Below are positions 7,876-17,099 of a DNA stretch of 64,000 nt, piece after piece. The stretch is from JAEZJZ01 sp050949055. GTDB taxonomy: Bacteria > Bacillota > UBA994 > UBA5500. The first letter of the stretch is position 1. Every line of letters begins with the position of its first letter. The notes beneath the pieces were generated by a model. It was not told the origin of the DNA. It saw only the letters and a program-made list of their open reading frames with translations, and made no database searches. The stretch covers positions 868,001-932,000 of the forward strand of contig JBMNFA010000001.1 in the NCBI GenBank assembly GCA_050949055.1. Reading direction: 5' to 3'. The position numbers and the translations under genes are program-made.

Positions 7876-8787
7876 CTACTTGACTACAGGGAGCTCTGCC
7901 CCATTCCAGCCGATCATGCCTCTGCTTACACTGAAGGCATTAAAGCCTGCCACACGCAAGGCGGCGAGGGTAATCCCAGCGGTCTGGCCGGAGTAGCAGG
8001 TGATGTAAATTGGCCTATTGGTGGGCAATTGATCAAAGGAAGCACCCACTTGTTTGAACGGAATGTTTACAGCTCCCTCGATGTGCCCATTGGCAAAGTC
8101 TGCCTCGCTGCGGATATCCAGCACCATGATGGCGTCCGGATTCTCTTCCAGCAGTGCATGCAGATCAGCCGGGGAGGTAACCAAACTAGTGTCAGAGAAA
8201 TAATCCACCACTGCATCCCAGATGATCTGTTCACGCTCGTCCAGGTCGGGGGTATTGGCAGCAGGAAGAGGGTTCTCCGTAGTTTCCAGAGTATCCTCGG
8301 CTAACCCGAGTGGTGCCCACCCGAAGTTCATGCCACCTGCAAAGGAGACTGCATTGAAGCCAAGCAAATTTGCCAGGGCAGTGACCTGAGCCGAGGTCTG
8401 TCCGGAGTAGCACTGGAAGATGATCTGCTTATTAGTTGGTAGGACCTCTAAGAACTGTGCTGTCTGTGCATAAGGGATGTTAACTGCGCCGGGGATGTGA
8501 CCAGCACTGTAAACATCGGCGGTCCTCATGTCTACCCAGAGAATGGCATCAGGATTCTGCTCCAGCAAGGACAGGGCTTTGTCAGCAGCCAAGATAAAGT
8601 TGCCATCTGGAAGGTTATTTAGCAGGTCTTTAGCGGCTTCGGTCAAGACCTCTGCAGCAACCAAAGGCTGCGGATCTGGATCCTGATTCGGAGTGACCGC
8701 CGGCTGCTGTGCGCAGGCGGTGAGCAACGAAACCAGCATGACGATGGATAGAGATAGGACCAGCCATTTCGCTTTACGTTTGTACAT
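7876..8787 (-). CDS. Lipoprotein with two rhodanese domains
   Basis: The 303-residue protein has a lipoprotein signal with the lipobox LLTAC (Cys25), so it is anchored outside the membrane. Two rhodanese domains follow, at about residues 60-165 and 195-303. Each carries the same active-site loop: CYSGQTS with Cys126 and CYSGQTA with Cys264, plus the family motif GHIPGAVNIP / GHIEGAVNIP. Rhodaneses transfer sulfane sulfur through a cysteine persulfide. An AGGAGG site precedes the ATG. Its position upstream of the multihaem cytochrome and haem-attachment genes suggests an extracytoplasmic sulfur or redox role, but the substrate is unknown. Confidence 0.9.
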   Translation of the reverse strand: MYKRKAKWLVLSLSIVMLVSLLTACAQQPAVTPNQDPDPQPLVAAEVLTEAAKDLLNNLPDGNFILAADKALSLLEQNPDAILWVDMRTADVYSAGHIPGAVNIPYAQTAQFLEVLPTNKQIIFQCYSGQTSAQVTALANLLGFNAVSFAGGMNFGWAPLGLAEDTLETTENPLPAANTPDLDEREQIIWDAVVDYFSDTSLVTSPADLHALLEENPDAIMVLDIRSEADFANGHIEGAVNIPFKQVGASFDQLPTNRPIYITCYSGQTAGITLAALRVAGFNAFSVSRGMIGWNGAELPVVK

Positions 8788-9005
8788 TCGCTTAACCTCC
8801 TAAATATTTACCTAGTATGTACCACTAACAACTCGTCCTCGGGAACGCGCGATTGCCAACAATTAAGCTATGTTGGCCGATGACTAAGCCGCTGTTCTTA
8901 TGAAAAGCTTGCATCCCCTCCTCGTTCGAGAGCATGTTCTCTTTTTATCGATCTTACCTTACCTCGGGATGCGAGTATATGTCAATTATGAAATGAATAT
9001 TTGCC

Positions 9006-9043
9006 CAAAAAGAGAAGCCGGTGCTACATGCGCCGGCTTCTCT
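9006..9043 (-). terminator. Terminator of the LuxR-type regulator gene
   Basis: Perfect 11-bp stem AGAGAAGCCGG / CCGGCTTCTCT with an 11-base loop (9011-9043), followed on the minus strand by TTTTTGGGC. It lies 20 bases past the stop of the regulator gene. Confidence 0.85.
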
Positions 9044-9062
9044 GTTGTCTATTCTGTTCGCC

Positions 9063-9824
9063 CTATGGCTTCACCCAGTAAGCACTCCCGTCCGGAGTGC
9101 GGTCCAGGAGCTGATAAGCGATCAGATACCGCCTCAGCAACACATAATCCTCATAGACCGGCTTCAATACAGCGTTGACCTCTTTCTCGGTATACTTGCG
9201 GTTTGGCTCAAAGCGCTTGATCAAATGCAGCAGGATGGCCACCCGCCGTTTCTCTTTCAACGGAAAGTTGGATAACGGGCCATTCAACCCTTGCGGGAAA
9301 TAGGTCTTAAGGATCTCCTGGCTCTCCTCCTGGGTAATGGCAAAGCGCTCATCAACCAGGGTGGTGCTGCGTGGAATGGGGACGAACGTCTGCTTTTTGG
9401 GCACATGTTCGCCGATCAGCTCCATGATCGCCAAGAACACCTTGGCCTGCTTCTGCTTTTCTCGCAATGAGAAGCGGTGATTGCGCACAGTGGAGGCGGC
9501 CGTGCCGAGGGCTTTTGCCACCTCCCGGTCGCTGCTTCCTGCGGCGAACATCTCCAGGATTTGCTTCTGATGGTCGGTCAGGCCGGTGAGCTTCTTGTCC
9601 AGATTGAGCAGGTAGTGGAGGGCAGACTGATGCTCGACTGCGACATGTATCTCCAGGTACTTCCGCGCTTGGTACAGCTGTCCTTCGTGCGAATAGATTA
9701 CCCCGTTCGGAAAGCGCTGGCCGCAGACCAGGCAGACGAACTCGTCGCTGGTCGCTTCGTAGGTGTAACCACGCTTAATATCCGCTAGCGGAGCCTGCCA
9801 AAATAGATCAGAAACGCTGGCCAC
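9063..9824 (-). CDS. LuxR-type HTH regulator with zinc-finger-like N-terminus and DUF2087 domain
   Basis: The GTG at 9824 follows AAAGGAG at a proper distance; this gives 253 residues. The N-terminal part has a CLVCG motif followed by spaced histidines (YLEIHVAVEH), a probable zinc-binding module. A LuxR/GerE-type helix-turn-helix lies in the middle (LTDHQKQILEMFAAG then AKALGTAASTVRNH). The C-terminal 90 residues (LSNFPLKEKRRVAILLHLI, YTEKEVNAVLK) match DUF2087, seen in transcriptional regulators. It is probably a cytoplasmic DNA-binding regulator. An inverted repeat over its promoter suggests that it controls itself. Target genes are unknown. Confidence 0.82.
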   Translation of the reverse strand: MASVSDLFWQAPLADIKRGYTYEATSDEFVCLVCGQRFPNGVIYSHEGQLYQARKYLEIHVAVEHQSALHYLLNLDKKLTGLTDHQKQILEMFAAGSSDREVAKALGTAASTVRNHRFSLREKQKQAKVFLAIMELIGEHVPKKQTFVPIPRSTTLVDERFAITQEESQEILKTYFPQGLNGPLSNFPLKEKRRVAILLHLIKRFEPNRKYTEKEVNAVLKPVYEDYVLLRRYLIAYQLLDRTPDGSAYWVKP

Positions 9825-9843
9825 ATTCCAACACTCCTTTATT

Positions 9844-9866
9844 CTGTCTAGTGTTATTATAGACAG
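9844..9866 (-). promoter_or_regulatory. Promoter -10 with overlapping inverted repeat (autoregulation candidate)
   Basis: On the minus strand TATAAT lies inside the dyad CTGTCTA-N9-TAGACAG, about 25 bases before the ribosome site of the regulator gene. A TTGACG lies further upstream, but the spacing is too long for a standard -35. The dyad over the -10 is a natural repressor site. Confidence 0.5.
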
Positions 9867-10037
9867 ACTAGCACATTGCCCACACGACGTCAAGAACTCC
9901 ATCATTGCGCCTACTACTGCAATAGACAAGAGACTCTTCCTCGAAAGCCTTACCTGCCTTCAGCTCCAGTCTGCCAACGGAACGCTAAAGGCCATGGTCC
10001 CGCAGCGGCGGGCCCATGGCCGTACGATTGATGCCCA

Positions 10038-11321
10038 TCAACTCCCAGATGGCGGCTCAGCCAGCTGTAGCCCAGTAACTGTAAACGAACCCTTAGGTCC
10101 GTTGGTGTAGTGGCTGAAGACCGTGAAGCACAGCTGATGGACTTCTGCCCACTGCTCCACGCTGCCCAACTCACTCAGTGGCTTGGAGAACCTTCCGGGG
10201 GTAAGCCTCTCGTCTACGAATTTGCTCTTCATCCTATCCTTGATTTCCAGCTGCACAGCCTCGACTTGTGCAGAGGCGGAAATGTCAAATTCCAGCCGAT
10301 AGCCCTTCTGACAGTAGGGGCCCCAATTCTCAGAGGGGACATACTCCAGCAACGCCATCACGAAGCCTGGGCTGGGTGTGTTCTGGTCGGGCTGAGCGAA
10401 ATTTGCGCGCGCCAACATCACCTGGGAGCCGCTGTTGCTCAGGCTATGCTCGATGATCATCGCCTGCGGATGCCCGTTTGCCGCTATGGGGACGGCAGGG
10501 CGCAGGTCAATCTGGGCCACCTTGGCATCGATAAACTGACGGAACTGCTCTCTGGCCTTTGAGTCCTCGGTGATTTGCCTAAACTGCCTCCACACTGCCC
10601 TTGCATTCAGCGCCGGTTCCCTTACCTCAGTATCCGCTGTCTCCAGAGGGGTTACCCCTGGCATTCTCCTCACCACCACAACATCCTCAAAGCGATACTC
10701 TTTGCAGATAATGCTGTCCTGGCCCGTGTCCACGTCCACAAAAGACGCCAGCATATACAGCTGCAGGGCCGAGCCCTGTCTACATTGCGCACGGAAATAG
10801 TCCCACATGAAGGTTCCAACCCTGACAGGAAAGTTGACTCTCCACACGTGATTCTTGATAATAATCGGCTTGCTGTAGGTATTGTCCTCCAGGTCGATAC
10901 TCTCGCCCCGTTGGTCAAACAGCTGGGCGGCAATCGACACGTTGCAGATGGGATTGCCCTGATTGCCAATCAATATCGTCGCATAGTAGTCGCCAGCTGC
11001 GTCGCACCAGACAACCAAGTTCTTGCTGATCAGGACATCCTTTGCCCGCCGAAACAGATCGATAGTCAGCATTGCCGACAGTAGGGAGATCATGATGATC
11101 CCGGTGACACTCAGTATCAGCTGCATGGCCGAGTCAACGTTAGGAGACTCACCGTACCCCAGTATGTACAGCGAGAACTGCCAGAAGCTGTACTCCTGCA
11201 CATCTTCATCTTGCAGCAGATACTTCTGCAGCAGATAGAGCGAACCGCTGGCAACCAAGCTAAGGAGACACAGCAACAGAACGAAAGCGAGAATGATGCC
11301 CAGAACTCGTTTGACTTTCAA
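10038..11321 (-). CDS. KirBac-like two-helix channel protein with extra C-terminal domain
   Basis: The protein has about 427 residues from a TTG start with GGGGAGA upstream; a GTG at 11339 is the alternative but lacks a ribosome site. The first 95 residues form helix (VLGIILAFVLLLCLLSLV), pore-like loop (SFWQFSLYILGYGES) and helix (LILSVTGIIMISLLSAML). GYG is the potassium-channel filter core, although the usual preceding threonine is replaced (ILGYG). A soluble region follows that resembles the immunoglobulin-like cytoplasmic domain of inward rectifiers (KNLVVWCDAAGDYYATILIG). The last 170 residues look like a separate beta domain. Neighbours are a regulator and spore-coat genes. Family assignment is inferred from layout and motif only. 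Confidence 0.6.
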   Translation of the reverse strand: MKVKRVLGIILAFVLLLCLLSLVASGSLYLLQKYLLQDEDVQEYSFWQFSLYILGYGESPNVDSAMQLILSVTGIIMISLLSAMLTIDLFRRAKDVLISKNLVVWCDAAGDYYATILIGNQGNPICNVSIAAQLFDQRGESIDLEDNTYSKPIIIKNHVWRVNFPVRVGTFMWDYFRAQCRQGSALQLYMLASFVDVDTGQDSIICKEYRFEDVVVVRRMPGVTPLETADTEVREPALNARAVWRQFRQITEDSKAREQFRQFIDAKVAQIDLRPAVPIAANGHPQAMIIEHSLSNSGSQVMLARANFAQPDQNTPSPGFVMALLEYVPSENWGPYCQKGYRLEFDISASAQVEAVQLEIKDRMKSKFVDERLTPGRFSKPLSELGSVEQWAEVHQLCFTVFSHYTNGPKGSFTVTGLQLAEPPSGS

Positions 11322-11489
11322 CGAAGACCATCTCCCCACGCTGATCGTTTGGTTATCCGATGCTCATGACCAGATGCCCGGTCCGATGACGCAGTTGACT
11401 AATTAGCCACACCAGCGGTCAACACCTGCATCAACAGCGCCCTTTCTCCTGTTTTGCTGAGCATGGGGAGCCGTGCATCCTTGCCTCCA

Positions 11490-12701
11490 TCACCGGCCTC
11501 TTAACGACCTGCGGTTTTGATGGAGATACTTGGCGTATTCCATCAGTCGGATGAAGTGCGAACCAGGAACTTCAGTGGGCACGTAATCATCCTTGTCCGG
11601 TTTGGCGTTGGCCTCCAACAGCCAGACCCTATCCTTTTCACCCACGGCCAAATCCAGCCCAATCTCACCCATCCTACCCAGCTGACTCTCCAGGCGCTGT
11701 ACCAAGCGCAAGGAGATGTCCGCCAATCTGTCCCGCAGCAGCACCCGTTCTTCCTCCAACCAACCGGCGCGCTGGTCTGCCTCATCGATCAACAGCCACT
11801 CGCCGCCTTGGAAGCAGTTGGTGACAATGGAGCCAGGCTTGCCGATGCGCAGACCGAGTTGTCCCACCGTCCAGCGGCCCGCCCCATCCTTCTGCATTAA
11901 AGCACGCACATCCGCCTTTCTGCCGTCGGCCATCGTGAGCAGCGAGACTTCCTGCTGCACCACGAATTGACGACACCAAGCCAGGCCCTGCAGATGCTTC
12001 CGCAAATGCTCCTCGGTGAGAATATACTCGGAGGTATCGCCAGTGGAAGCAGCCCAGGCATATTTCCCGGGTGATCGCGTGCGGACCCGGTAGACCTCCT
12101 TACCTTCGGCCCCCCGGTCCAGCTTGATGTATACTCCCCTGTGGCGCTGCAACATCTGCAGGACTTGCCGCGGGCTGATCAGGCGGCACGTCTCGGGTAG
12201 GTGACCACTGACGTCACGGCAGGCGGACAAGGCCTGATGACAAAGCCATTTGGGTAAAATCGCTTGGGAATTGATCTTCACCGCAGTCCGGGATAGGTGC
12301 CGAAAAGTCTGCTGCTGATCCCTATCGGTTGGATACCCCCCCTGCGCATAGATCACTTGAGGCTTGGGGAACCAAGCCCTTATCCAGCGCCCTCGGGAAT
12401 CCCGGGTCAAACCACTGACCGGTCCCTGACTGCCGCGGACATCCGCCAGACAGAAATAATAAGCGCTCGCTCCCACCATTTCGGCAGCCAACACATTCAA
12501 GCTGGGGACCGAGCTGGGAGGACTGCCCCAGACATGCTGCTTCAGGTAAGAGGGTAGCACCAGAATCCCAATGATCGGCTTGCCCAAATTGAGCACGCTG
12601 CCAGCCACCTCCTTCAGGTAGACAAACAGACCTCGATGTTCATCTACATCAAGATATGCCATTGGAGGTAAATGGTTCGACGGCGTGCCGAATCCCTGCA
12701 A
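11490..12701 (-). CDS. YheC/YheD family ATP-grasp, spore-coat associated
   Basis: The product is about 403 residues, close to the usual size of YheC/YheD proteins found in the Bacillus spore coat. ATP-grasp features are visible: YIKLDRGAEGKEVY (nucleotide-binding lysine region), the middle motif SIVTNCFQGGEW, and the C-terminal GEIGLDLAVGEKDRVWLLEANAKPDK with the metal-binding acidic and asparagine residues. Such proteins join an acid to an amine using ATP; their true substrate is not established. The start is weak: a TTG at 12701, two bases after the upstream stop, or the ATG at 12662. It is part of a minus-strand set with an epimerase gene. Confidence 0.85.
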   Translation of the reverse strand: MQGFGTPSNHLPPMAYLDVDEHRGLFVYLKEVAGSVLNLGKPIIGILVLPSYLKQHVWGSPPSSVPSLNVLAAEMVGASAYYFCLADVRGSQGPVSGLTRDSRGRWIRAWFPKPQVIYAQGGYPTDRDQQQTFRHLSRTAVKINSQAILPKWLCHQALSACRDVSGHLPETCRLISPRQVLQMLQRHRGVYIKLDRGAEGKEVYRVRTRSPGKYAWAASTGDTSEYILTEEHLRKHLQGLAWCRQFVVQQEVSLLTMADGRKADVRALMQKDGAGRWTVGQLGLRIGKPGSIVTNCFQGGEWLLIDEADQRAGWLEEERVLLRDRLADISLRLVQRLESQLGRMGEIGLDLAVGEKDRVWLLEANAKPDKDDYVPTEVPGSHFIRLMEYAKYLHQNRRSLRGR

Positions 12702-12703
12702 GG

Positions 12704-13711
12704 TCAGTCGTGCTGATGAACATACCCCGCCAAAGGCAGAGCCTTTCCGATCAACTCGTCTTCCATGCGGTAGTCAAACAGCTGCTTGTTCTGCCGTGAC
12801 TCAAACGTCCAAGGGCCGGTGACCGGATGCTCAACGAAGTATTCGATGGTCTTCTGCAAAGCTGCCCGTAAGTCGTAGCGCTCCCGATAGCCAAGGGATT
12901 CCAATTTTCCAGTGGAGAGCACGTAGAGGCCGGGCTCGGACAGCGGCACCTTCCAGGGGATATCCTCTTTGGGCAGTCCATACAGCGACATCTTCCTGCC
13001 AAATAACCCCTCCGCCAGGTGGATTAAGTCGCGGAAATTCTGGAAATGGCGATGGCCAGAGTTGTAGATTTGACCGATACTGGCAGGCTGGGTGAGCAGG
13101 AAAGTCAGTTGCTCAGCCACGTTGCCCGCATACTCGCGCTGATTAACCCCCCACCCAAAATCGGGCAGCAACATCTGCTGTCGGCCATCCAGAAAACGCT
13201 TGATGAAATACCATTCCCTAGCCTGATAGTCATAGGGACCATAGACGGCGGGCAAGCGCAATACCGTGGCTGGAAAGCCGCTGGATTGATAGGCCGCCAT
13301 CAATTCCTCCTCGGCTCTGGCTTTATTGTAGCCATAGGCCATTTTGGGATCGTCCTCTAAACGGTCGGTCTCACGGATGGGTGCGGGCGCCGTCTTCTCT
13401 TTGTAGACGCTGCGCGTGCTAATGAACAAGAAGTGGCCCACTCTGCCTTGTAGCGCTTCCACGCTGGTTTTGATGTCCTCCGCGTTATAAGCCACCATAT
13501 CGATGGCGGCGTCGAATTCGTGCCCACGCAGTGTCTCCGCCAGTTGGCCTGGCTGATGCCGATCTCCCACCAGGACCGTCACATCTTTCAGTTCGTCTGG
13601 TCGCGAGTGCCGCCCCCGGTTGAACAGGTATACCTCATGCCCGGCCTCCAACAGCCGAGGGACAAGGTGCCTGCCGATAAACCGGGTACCACCGATAACT
13701 AAAACCTTCAC
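12704..13711 (-). CDS. NAD-dependent sugar epimerase/dehydratase (extended SDR)
   Basis: The GTG at 13711 follows AAAGGAG and places the Rossmann motif at the very start (KVLVIGGTRFIGRHLV), giving 335 residues. The Ser/Tyr-x3-Lys active site is represented by FISTRSVY and YGYNKARAE. A VYGPYDYQ segment and a C-terminal substrate region follow. These enzymes modify nucleotide sugars in the cytoplasm. It almost touches the downstream YheC/YheD gene (2-bp gap), and nearby glycosyltransferases suggest supply of a sugar for a spore-surface polysaccharide. The specific sugar is not known. Confidence 0.85.
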   Translation of the reverse strand: MKVLVIGGTRFIGRHLVPRLLEAGHEVYLFNRGRHSRPDELKDVTVLVGDRHQPGQLAETLRGHEFDAAIDMVAYNAEDIKTSVEALQGRVGHFLFISTRSVYKEKTAPAPIRETDRLEDDPKMAYGYNKARAEEELMAAYQSSGFPATVLRLPAVYGPYDYQAREWYFIKRFLDGRQQMLLPDFGWGVNQREYAGNVAEQLTFLLTQPASIGQIYNSGHRHFQNFRDLIHLAEGLFGRKMSLYGLPKEDIPWKVPLSEPGLYVLSTGKLESLGYRERYDLRAALQKTIEYFVEHPVTGPWTFESRQNKQLFDYRMEDELIGKALPLAGYVHQHD

Positions 13712-13879
13712 TTGCGCAAATCTCCTTTCAACGTCAGGTTGCCCCACTTAACCATCTGTTGGATTCATCCTTCCTGCCCTACGAACGATGCGTCGGGGCA
13801 CTGGCCATTGTTTTCCTGAATTCTTTCCAGCTGATACACTTCCCTGCTGTCGTACTCACCGAAATGTGCCTGAGAAATA

Positions 13880-13912
13880 TAAAGAGCTGGAGACGGACAA
13901 GTCGCCTCCAGC
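13880..13912 (-). terminator. Terminator-like hairpin
   Basis: Seven-bp stem GCTGGAG / CTCCAGC (13886-13912) with a 13-base loop. On the minus strand it is followed by TCTTTATATTTC. It lies about 80 bases past the stop of the second YheC/YheD gene. Confidence 0.5.
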
Positions 13913-13992
13913 GATATTACTACGGCATAATTTTGGCCTAGACGCCCTCTAGTACTCCCGTCAATCCTCTGATAGTTGTCATCACACCCATG

Positions 13993-14766
13993 TCATCTCT
14001 TCCGCCGTTTCGGGCGCAAATCCCCAACCGCCTTAGCATAGCGGCACATCCGGCGAAACATAGTCTTATCCTTCAGTCGAGCAAACAGGTCTGCCAGAGG
14101 CCGGGTATTCACTTCCAGTATCCAGGGATTCAGATCCTGATCAAGGGCAATGTCCAGGCCAACGGCAGTCAACCCTGGAAAGGATGCGTGCAGGCGCGCG
14201 GCCACCGTCTCACCGAGAAGACAGAGGCGGCTGATCAGCCCGGATACCTGATCACCGGCCACATGATGAGCGAGAACTGGTTCCAGCGTAGCTGGGGTGC
14301 CGCCGCTATGAAAGTTGGTCACTATACTCCGGGGGGCCGCTACCCGAGCTATGTAGCCGGTGGTCTTCCATTGCCTAGATGGAGACCTTTGCACCATGAC
14401 GCGAATGTCGAACGGCCGGCCTTCGTGCTGCAAGGCATGAATCCCCTGTTGCACCAGGTAGTTTCTACCGACCTGCATACTTCTCATCCCCTTAGCCAAA
14501 CTTGCCCAAGAGGTATAGACCCTGGATCTACGGCCACAGCGCAACTGAAAGTGGGGTCCAGCTTCGGTCAGTAAGTCTATTCTCATCACGCCACGTCCAT
14601 ACCTGCCCCTGTCTGGCTTGACATATACCATGCCATACGACTGCAGCATCAGGTTCAGGTTTTCTTGGGTGAGGCCACGGGTCTCAGGCATGCAGGGGGA
14701 TATTGAATCATCCCTGAGCAGCAAGGCCGACTTCAGAAGCTTACTCTTGATGTGACTTCTCGCCAT
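13993..14766 (-). CDS. Second YheC/YheD family ATP-grasp protein
   Basis: The product is 257 residues, which is shorter than YheC/YheD proteins with the extra N-terminal domain, but the ATP-grasp core is complete: YVKPDRGRYGRGVMRI, FDIRVMVQRSPSRQWK, SIVTNFHSGGTP, GLDIALDQDLNPWILEVNTRP. The last motif holds the magnesium-binding Glu and Asn. It may act in spore-coat assembly like its neighbour 1.3 kb away; the two are not close copies. The ATG is preceded by a purine-rich stretch (GGGAGGAGC). Confidence 0.85.
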   Translation of the reverse strand: MARSHIKSKLLKSALLLRDDSISPCMPETRGLTQENLNLMLQSYGMVYVKPDRGRYGRGVMRIDLLTEAGPHFQLRCGRRSRVYTSWASLAKGMRSMQVGRNYLVQQGIHALQHEGRPFDIRVMVQRSPSRQWKTTGYIARVAAPRSIVTNFHSGGTPATLEPVLAHHVAGDQVSGLISRLCLLGETVAARLHASFPGLTAVGLDIALDQDLNPWILEVNTRPLADLFARLKDKTMFRRMCRYAKAVGDLRPKRRKR

Positions 14767-14868
14767 CTACTCATGCTCCTCCCTTTAGGTCAAGTACACG
14801 CGTTGTGCAGGCATGGGGCGCGCGCTACCAGCCATGACAGCAGACTTGGGACTATGCAGGCCCGCTGA

Positions 14869-15981
14869 TCAGGTCCCAACCGTCTGCTTAGGGCTATTAA
14901 GAGAGTCGAGTATTTGCAGGTACATCTTTGCAGCTTGTGACCAACCATAGTTACGTGCCAGCGCCCTGCCTGCCTCGACACGTTCTCTAGTCAAATCGGG
15001 GTATTGCCACATGGCAGCGATTGCCTGCGCAATTGCCCTACCATCTACACGTTCGATCACCCAAGCCACGTCGTTATCGACGAACTGGCGCAGACCTCCT
15101 GTTCTTGAGGCCACTAAGGGTACCCCGCTGGCCAGAGCTTCCAGGGCTACCAACCCAAAGGATTCCCTTCTACTGGGCATGACCACAGCTCCAAAGCGCC
15201 TGTATGCCCGCAGCAATCGTCTGTGTTCGTAGCGCCCTAGCCAATGCACCAAGTCATTGACGCGCCTGCTGATTGCTCTCTGCTTGAGCTGATTTACATA
15301 GCCCCTGCTGCCAGCACCAATGATATAAAGCCTTACACGGCGATGTTTAACCCTGAGGAGAGCAATAGCATCAATCAACTGCTCCAATCCCTTGTTCGGA
15401 ACGACTCTCCCTGCGTAGAGGAGGCGATACTTGGAGACCTTTCCAGCCCAATTGTCGGAGCTATGCACGCCATGAGAAATGACAGTAGTCTTTGTTGCAC
15501 AGAGGGGATATCTGCGAATCAGTATGATACGTGCAGGCGCGCTGGGTACTACCACGTGGTCCACGCTACGCAGCATTAAAGCCTGTCTAGATGGAGAGAA
15601 TGCCGGGTTCTTCCTCTTCTTTCTCACCACGGAGTGACAGGTATAAATGCTAGGCATCATTACCACCCTTTTGCAGTACAGCAGTAGTTTCAAATACTCT
15701 AGACTATGCACGTGGACCACGTCCGGAGCAGATACCCCTCTGGCGACGAGAGCTCTCACGATTTCGCGGGGGCTATAGTGGCTTGGAAACCTGGCAACTG
15801 TCAGGCAGCCCCTCTCGTTTATGGAGGCCTGGCGGCGAGGTGTGGTCGTAATCACCGTAATGCGTAACCCTAGGCTAGCCAACTCGCGGGTAAGATGAGT
15901 TGCCGTGACACCGAGTCCACCAATGATATGGGGAGGGTAGTCGGCAGTCATCACCCACAGGTGTCGTGGAGTCACAGGCAT
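14869..15981 (-). CDS. Glycosyltransferase family 4 (CotSA-like)
   Basis: The ATG at 15981, with GGGGGTG upstream, is preferred over the ATG at 16008. The 370-residue protein has the two-domain GT4 layout: N-terminal DYPPHIIGGLGVTATHLTRE, mid-protein VHVHSLEY, then the donor-binding half with LLYAGRVVPNKGLEQLIDAI and the ESFGLVALEALASGVPLVAS motif containing the two catalytic-site glutamates. It transfers a sugar from a nucleotide donor in the cytoplasm. The upstream neighbour is a second GT4 gene and a CotS-like kinase gene follows further upstream, an arrangement like cotSA-cotS of spore coats. Confidence 0.88.
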   Translation of the reverse strand: MPVTPRHLWVMTADYPPHIIGGLGVTATHLTRELASLGLRITVITTTPRRQASINERGCLTVARFPSHYSPREIVRALVARGVSAPDVVHVHSLEYLKLLLYCKRVVMMPSIYTCHSVVRKKRKNPAFSPSRQALMLRSVDHVVVPSAPARIILIRRYPLCATKTTVISHGVHSSDNWAGKVSKYRLLYAGRVVPNKGLEQLIDAIALLRVKHRRVRLYIIGAGSRGYVNQLKQRAISRRVNDLVHWLGRYEHRRLLRAYRRFGAVVMPSRRESFGLVALEALASGVPLVASRTGGLRQFVDNDVAWVIERVDGRAIAQAIAAMWQYPDLTRERVEAGRALARNYGWSQAAKMYLQILDSLNSPKQTVGT

Positions 15982-15982
15982 G

Positions 15983-17099
15983 CTACGCACCCCCAGAATA
16001 AAGAGCATGCAGATGGTTGGCTGTCGTTTGCCAGTTGAATCTGCTCTGGCAAGTAACTCTCCCCTGAACCCCTAACCTCTTCGCCAAGGCGCTGTCTCTA
16101 GCAATGCTAATCATTGTCTTGGCGAAGCAGCCGGGATCTCTATAGCGCTCCACCAGCAGACCATTCACACCATGGGCAATTATCTCTCTCACTCCCCCGT
16201 TAGCGGACGCAACGGTGGGCACGCCACTAGCCATTGCCTCAATGACCACTAACCCAAACGCCTCATGCCCTTGTGATGGACACACGAAGCAATCGGCTGC
16301 CCAATAGACCAACGGCATCTTTTTCCTCGGCACTTGGCCAAGAAAACGTATGGGGATTCTCGCATTGCTGCCCAGTGACCTTATATAGGATACGTAGCGA
16401 CGCCTCCCACCTCCAGCTAACAGCAGCTCCGCGTTGGGAACGTGCCGCCGGACCTGCTCGGCTGCCCTGATCAGCACAGGGATGCCCTTGAGGGGTGTGA
16501 AACGCCCGGCGTAGGCGATGACGAACGACTGCTTCAGCCCCAGCCGTTGGCGGATACGCTCTCGTTCACGACCAGTGGGGGGGCGAAAGCGAGACGAGTC
16601 AACACCCAGATGAACCACCTCAAGTTTAAGGCTTCGTGCTGGATATAGTTCCCGCACTTTGGATGCTAAGGAAAAGCTGTTGACCACAATCAGGTCTGCG
16701 TACGCCAGCTGCCTTCGCGCTCGACTAATGGTGGTCTTGGGTGGGGTGATGAAAGTCAAGGAGTGTAGGAAAAGGGACAAGGGCGTGTTGGGAAACCGCC
16801 TCCGCACCGCGGCGAGAAACCCTGGCCGATTGTCTTACTTGCAAATGATCAAATCGCTGCCGGCCAATTGACCGCAAAGCGGCTCTTATATACTCTTTTT
16901 GATTCCTCGCAGGCACTCGAATGATCCGCAGATTGCCCCAAACACTAATCTGCGGTAGATATTTCCAGCCGCGGCTAACAACTGTCACGGAGTGATGCCG
17001 GGCCAAGTTAACCGCTATGTTGAATATGCAGGTTTCCACTGAAGTTCCCTTAGCAGATGGAACAGGATATGCTTCGGGAGCAACGATCAATATCCTCAC
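15983..17099 (-). pseudogene. Glycosyltransferase family 4, single-base frameshift
   Basis: The GTG at 17099 has GGAGG seven bases upstream and starts a GT4 N-terminus (RILIVAPEAYPVPSAKGTSV). The frame is lost at about 16835, where GTAAGAC occurs; removing one A gives a seamless join, FDHLQV-DNRPGFLAAVRRRF. The other frame then carries the rest: YADLIVVNSFS, IAYAGRFTPLKGIPVLI and EAFGLVVIEAMASGVPTVAS, ending at 15983. All GT4 motifs are otherwise intact, so the lesion is recent or a base-calling error. The neighbour downstream is a paralogous GT4 whose ATG follows the stop by one base. Confidence 0.85.

Noticed and set aside
8951..8985. Possible promoter (TTGACA ... TAAGAT, minus) upstream of the rhodanese gene
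   Set aside because: The spacing is about 23 bases, too long for a sigma-A promoter.
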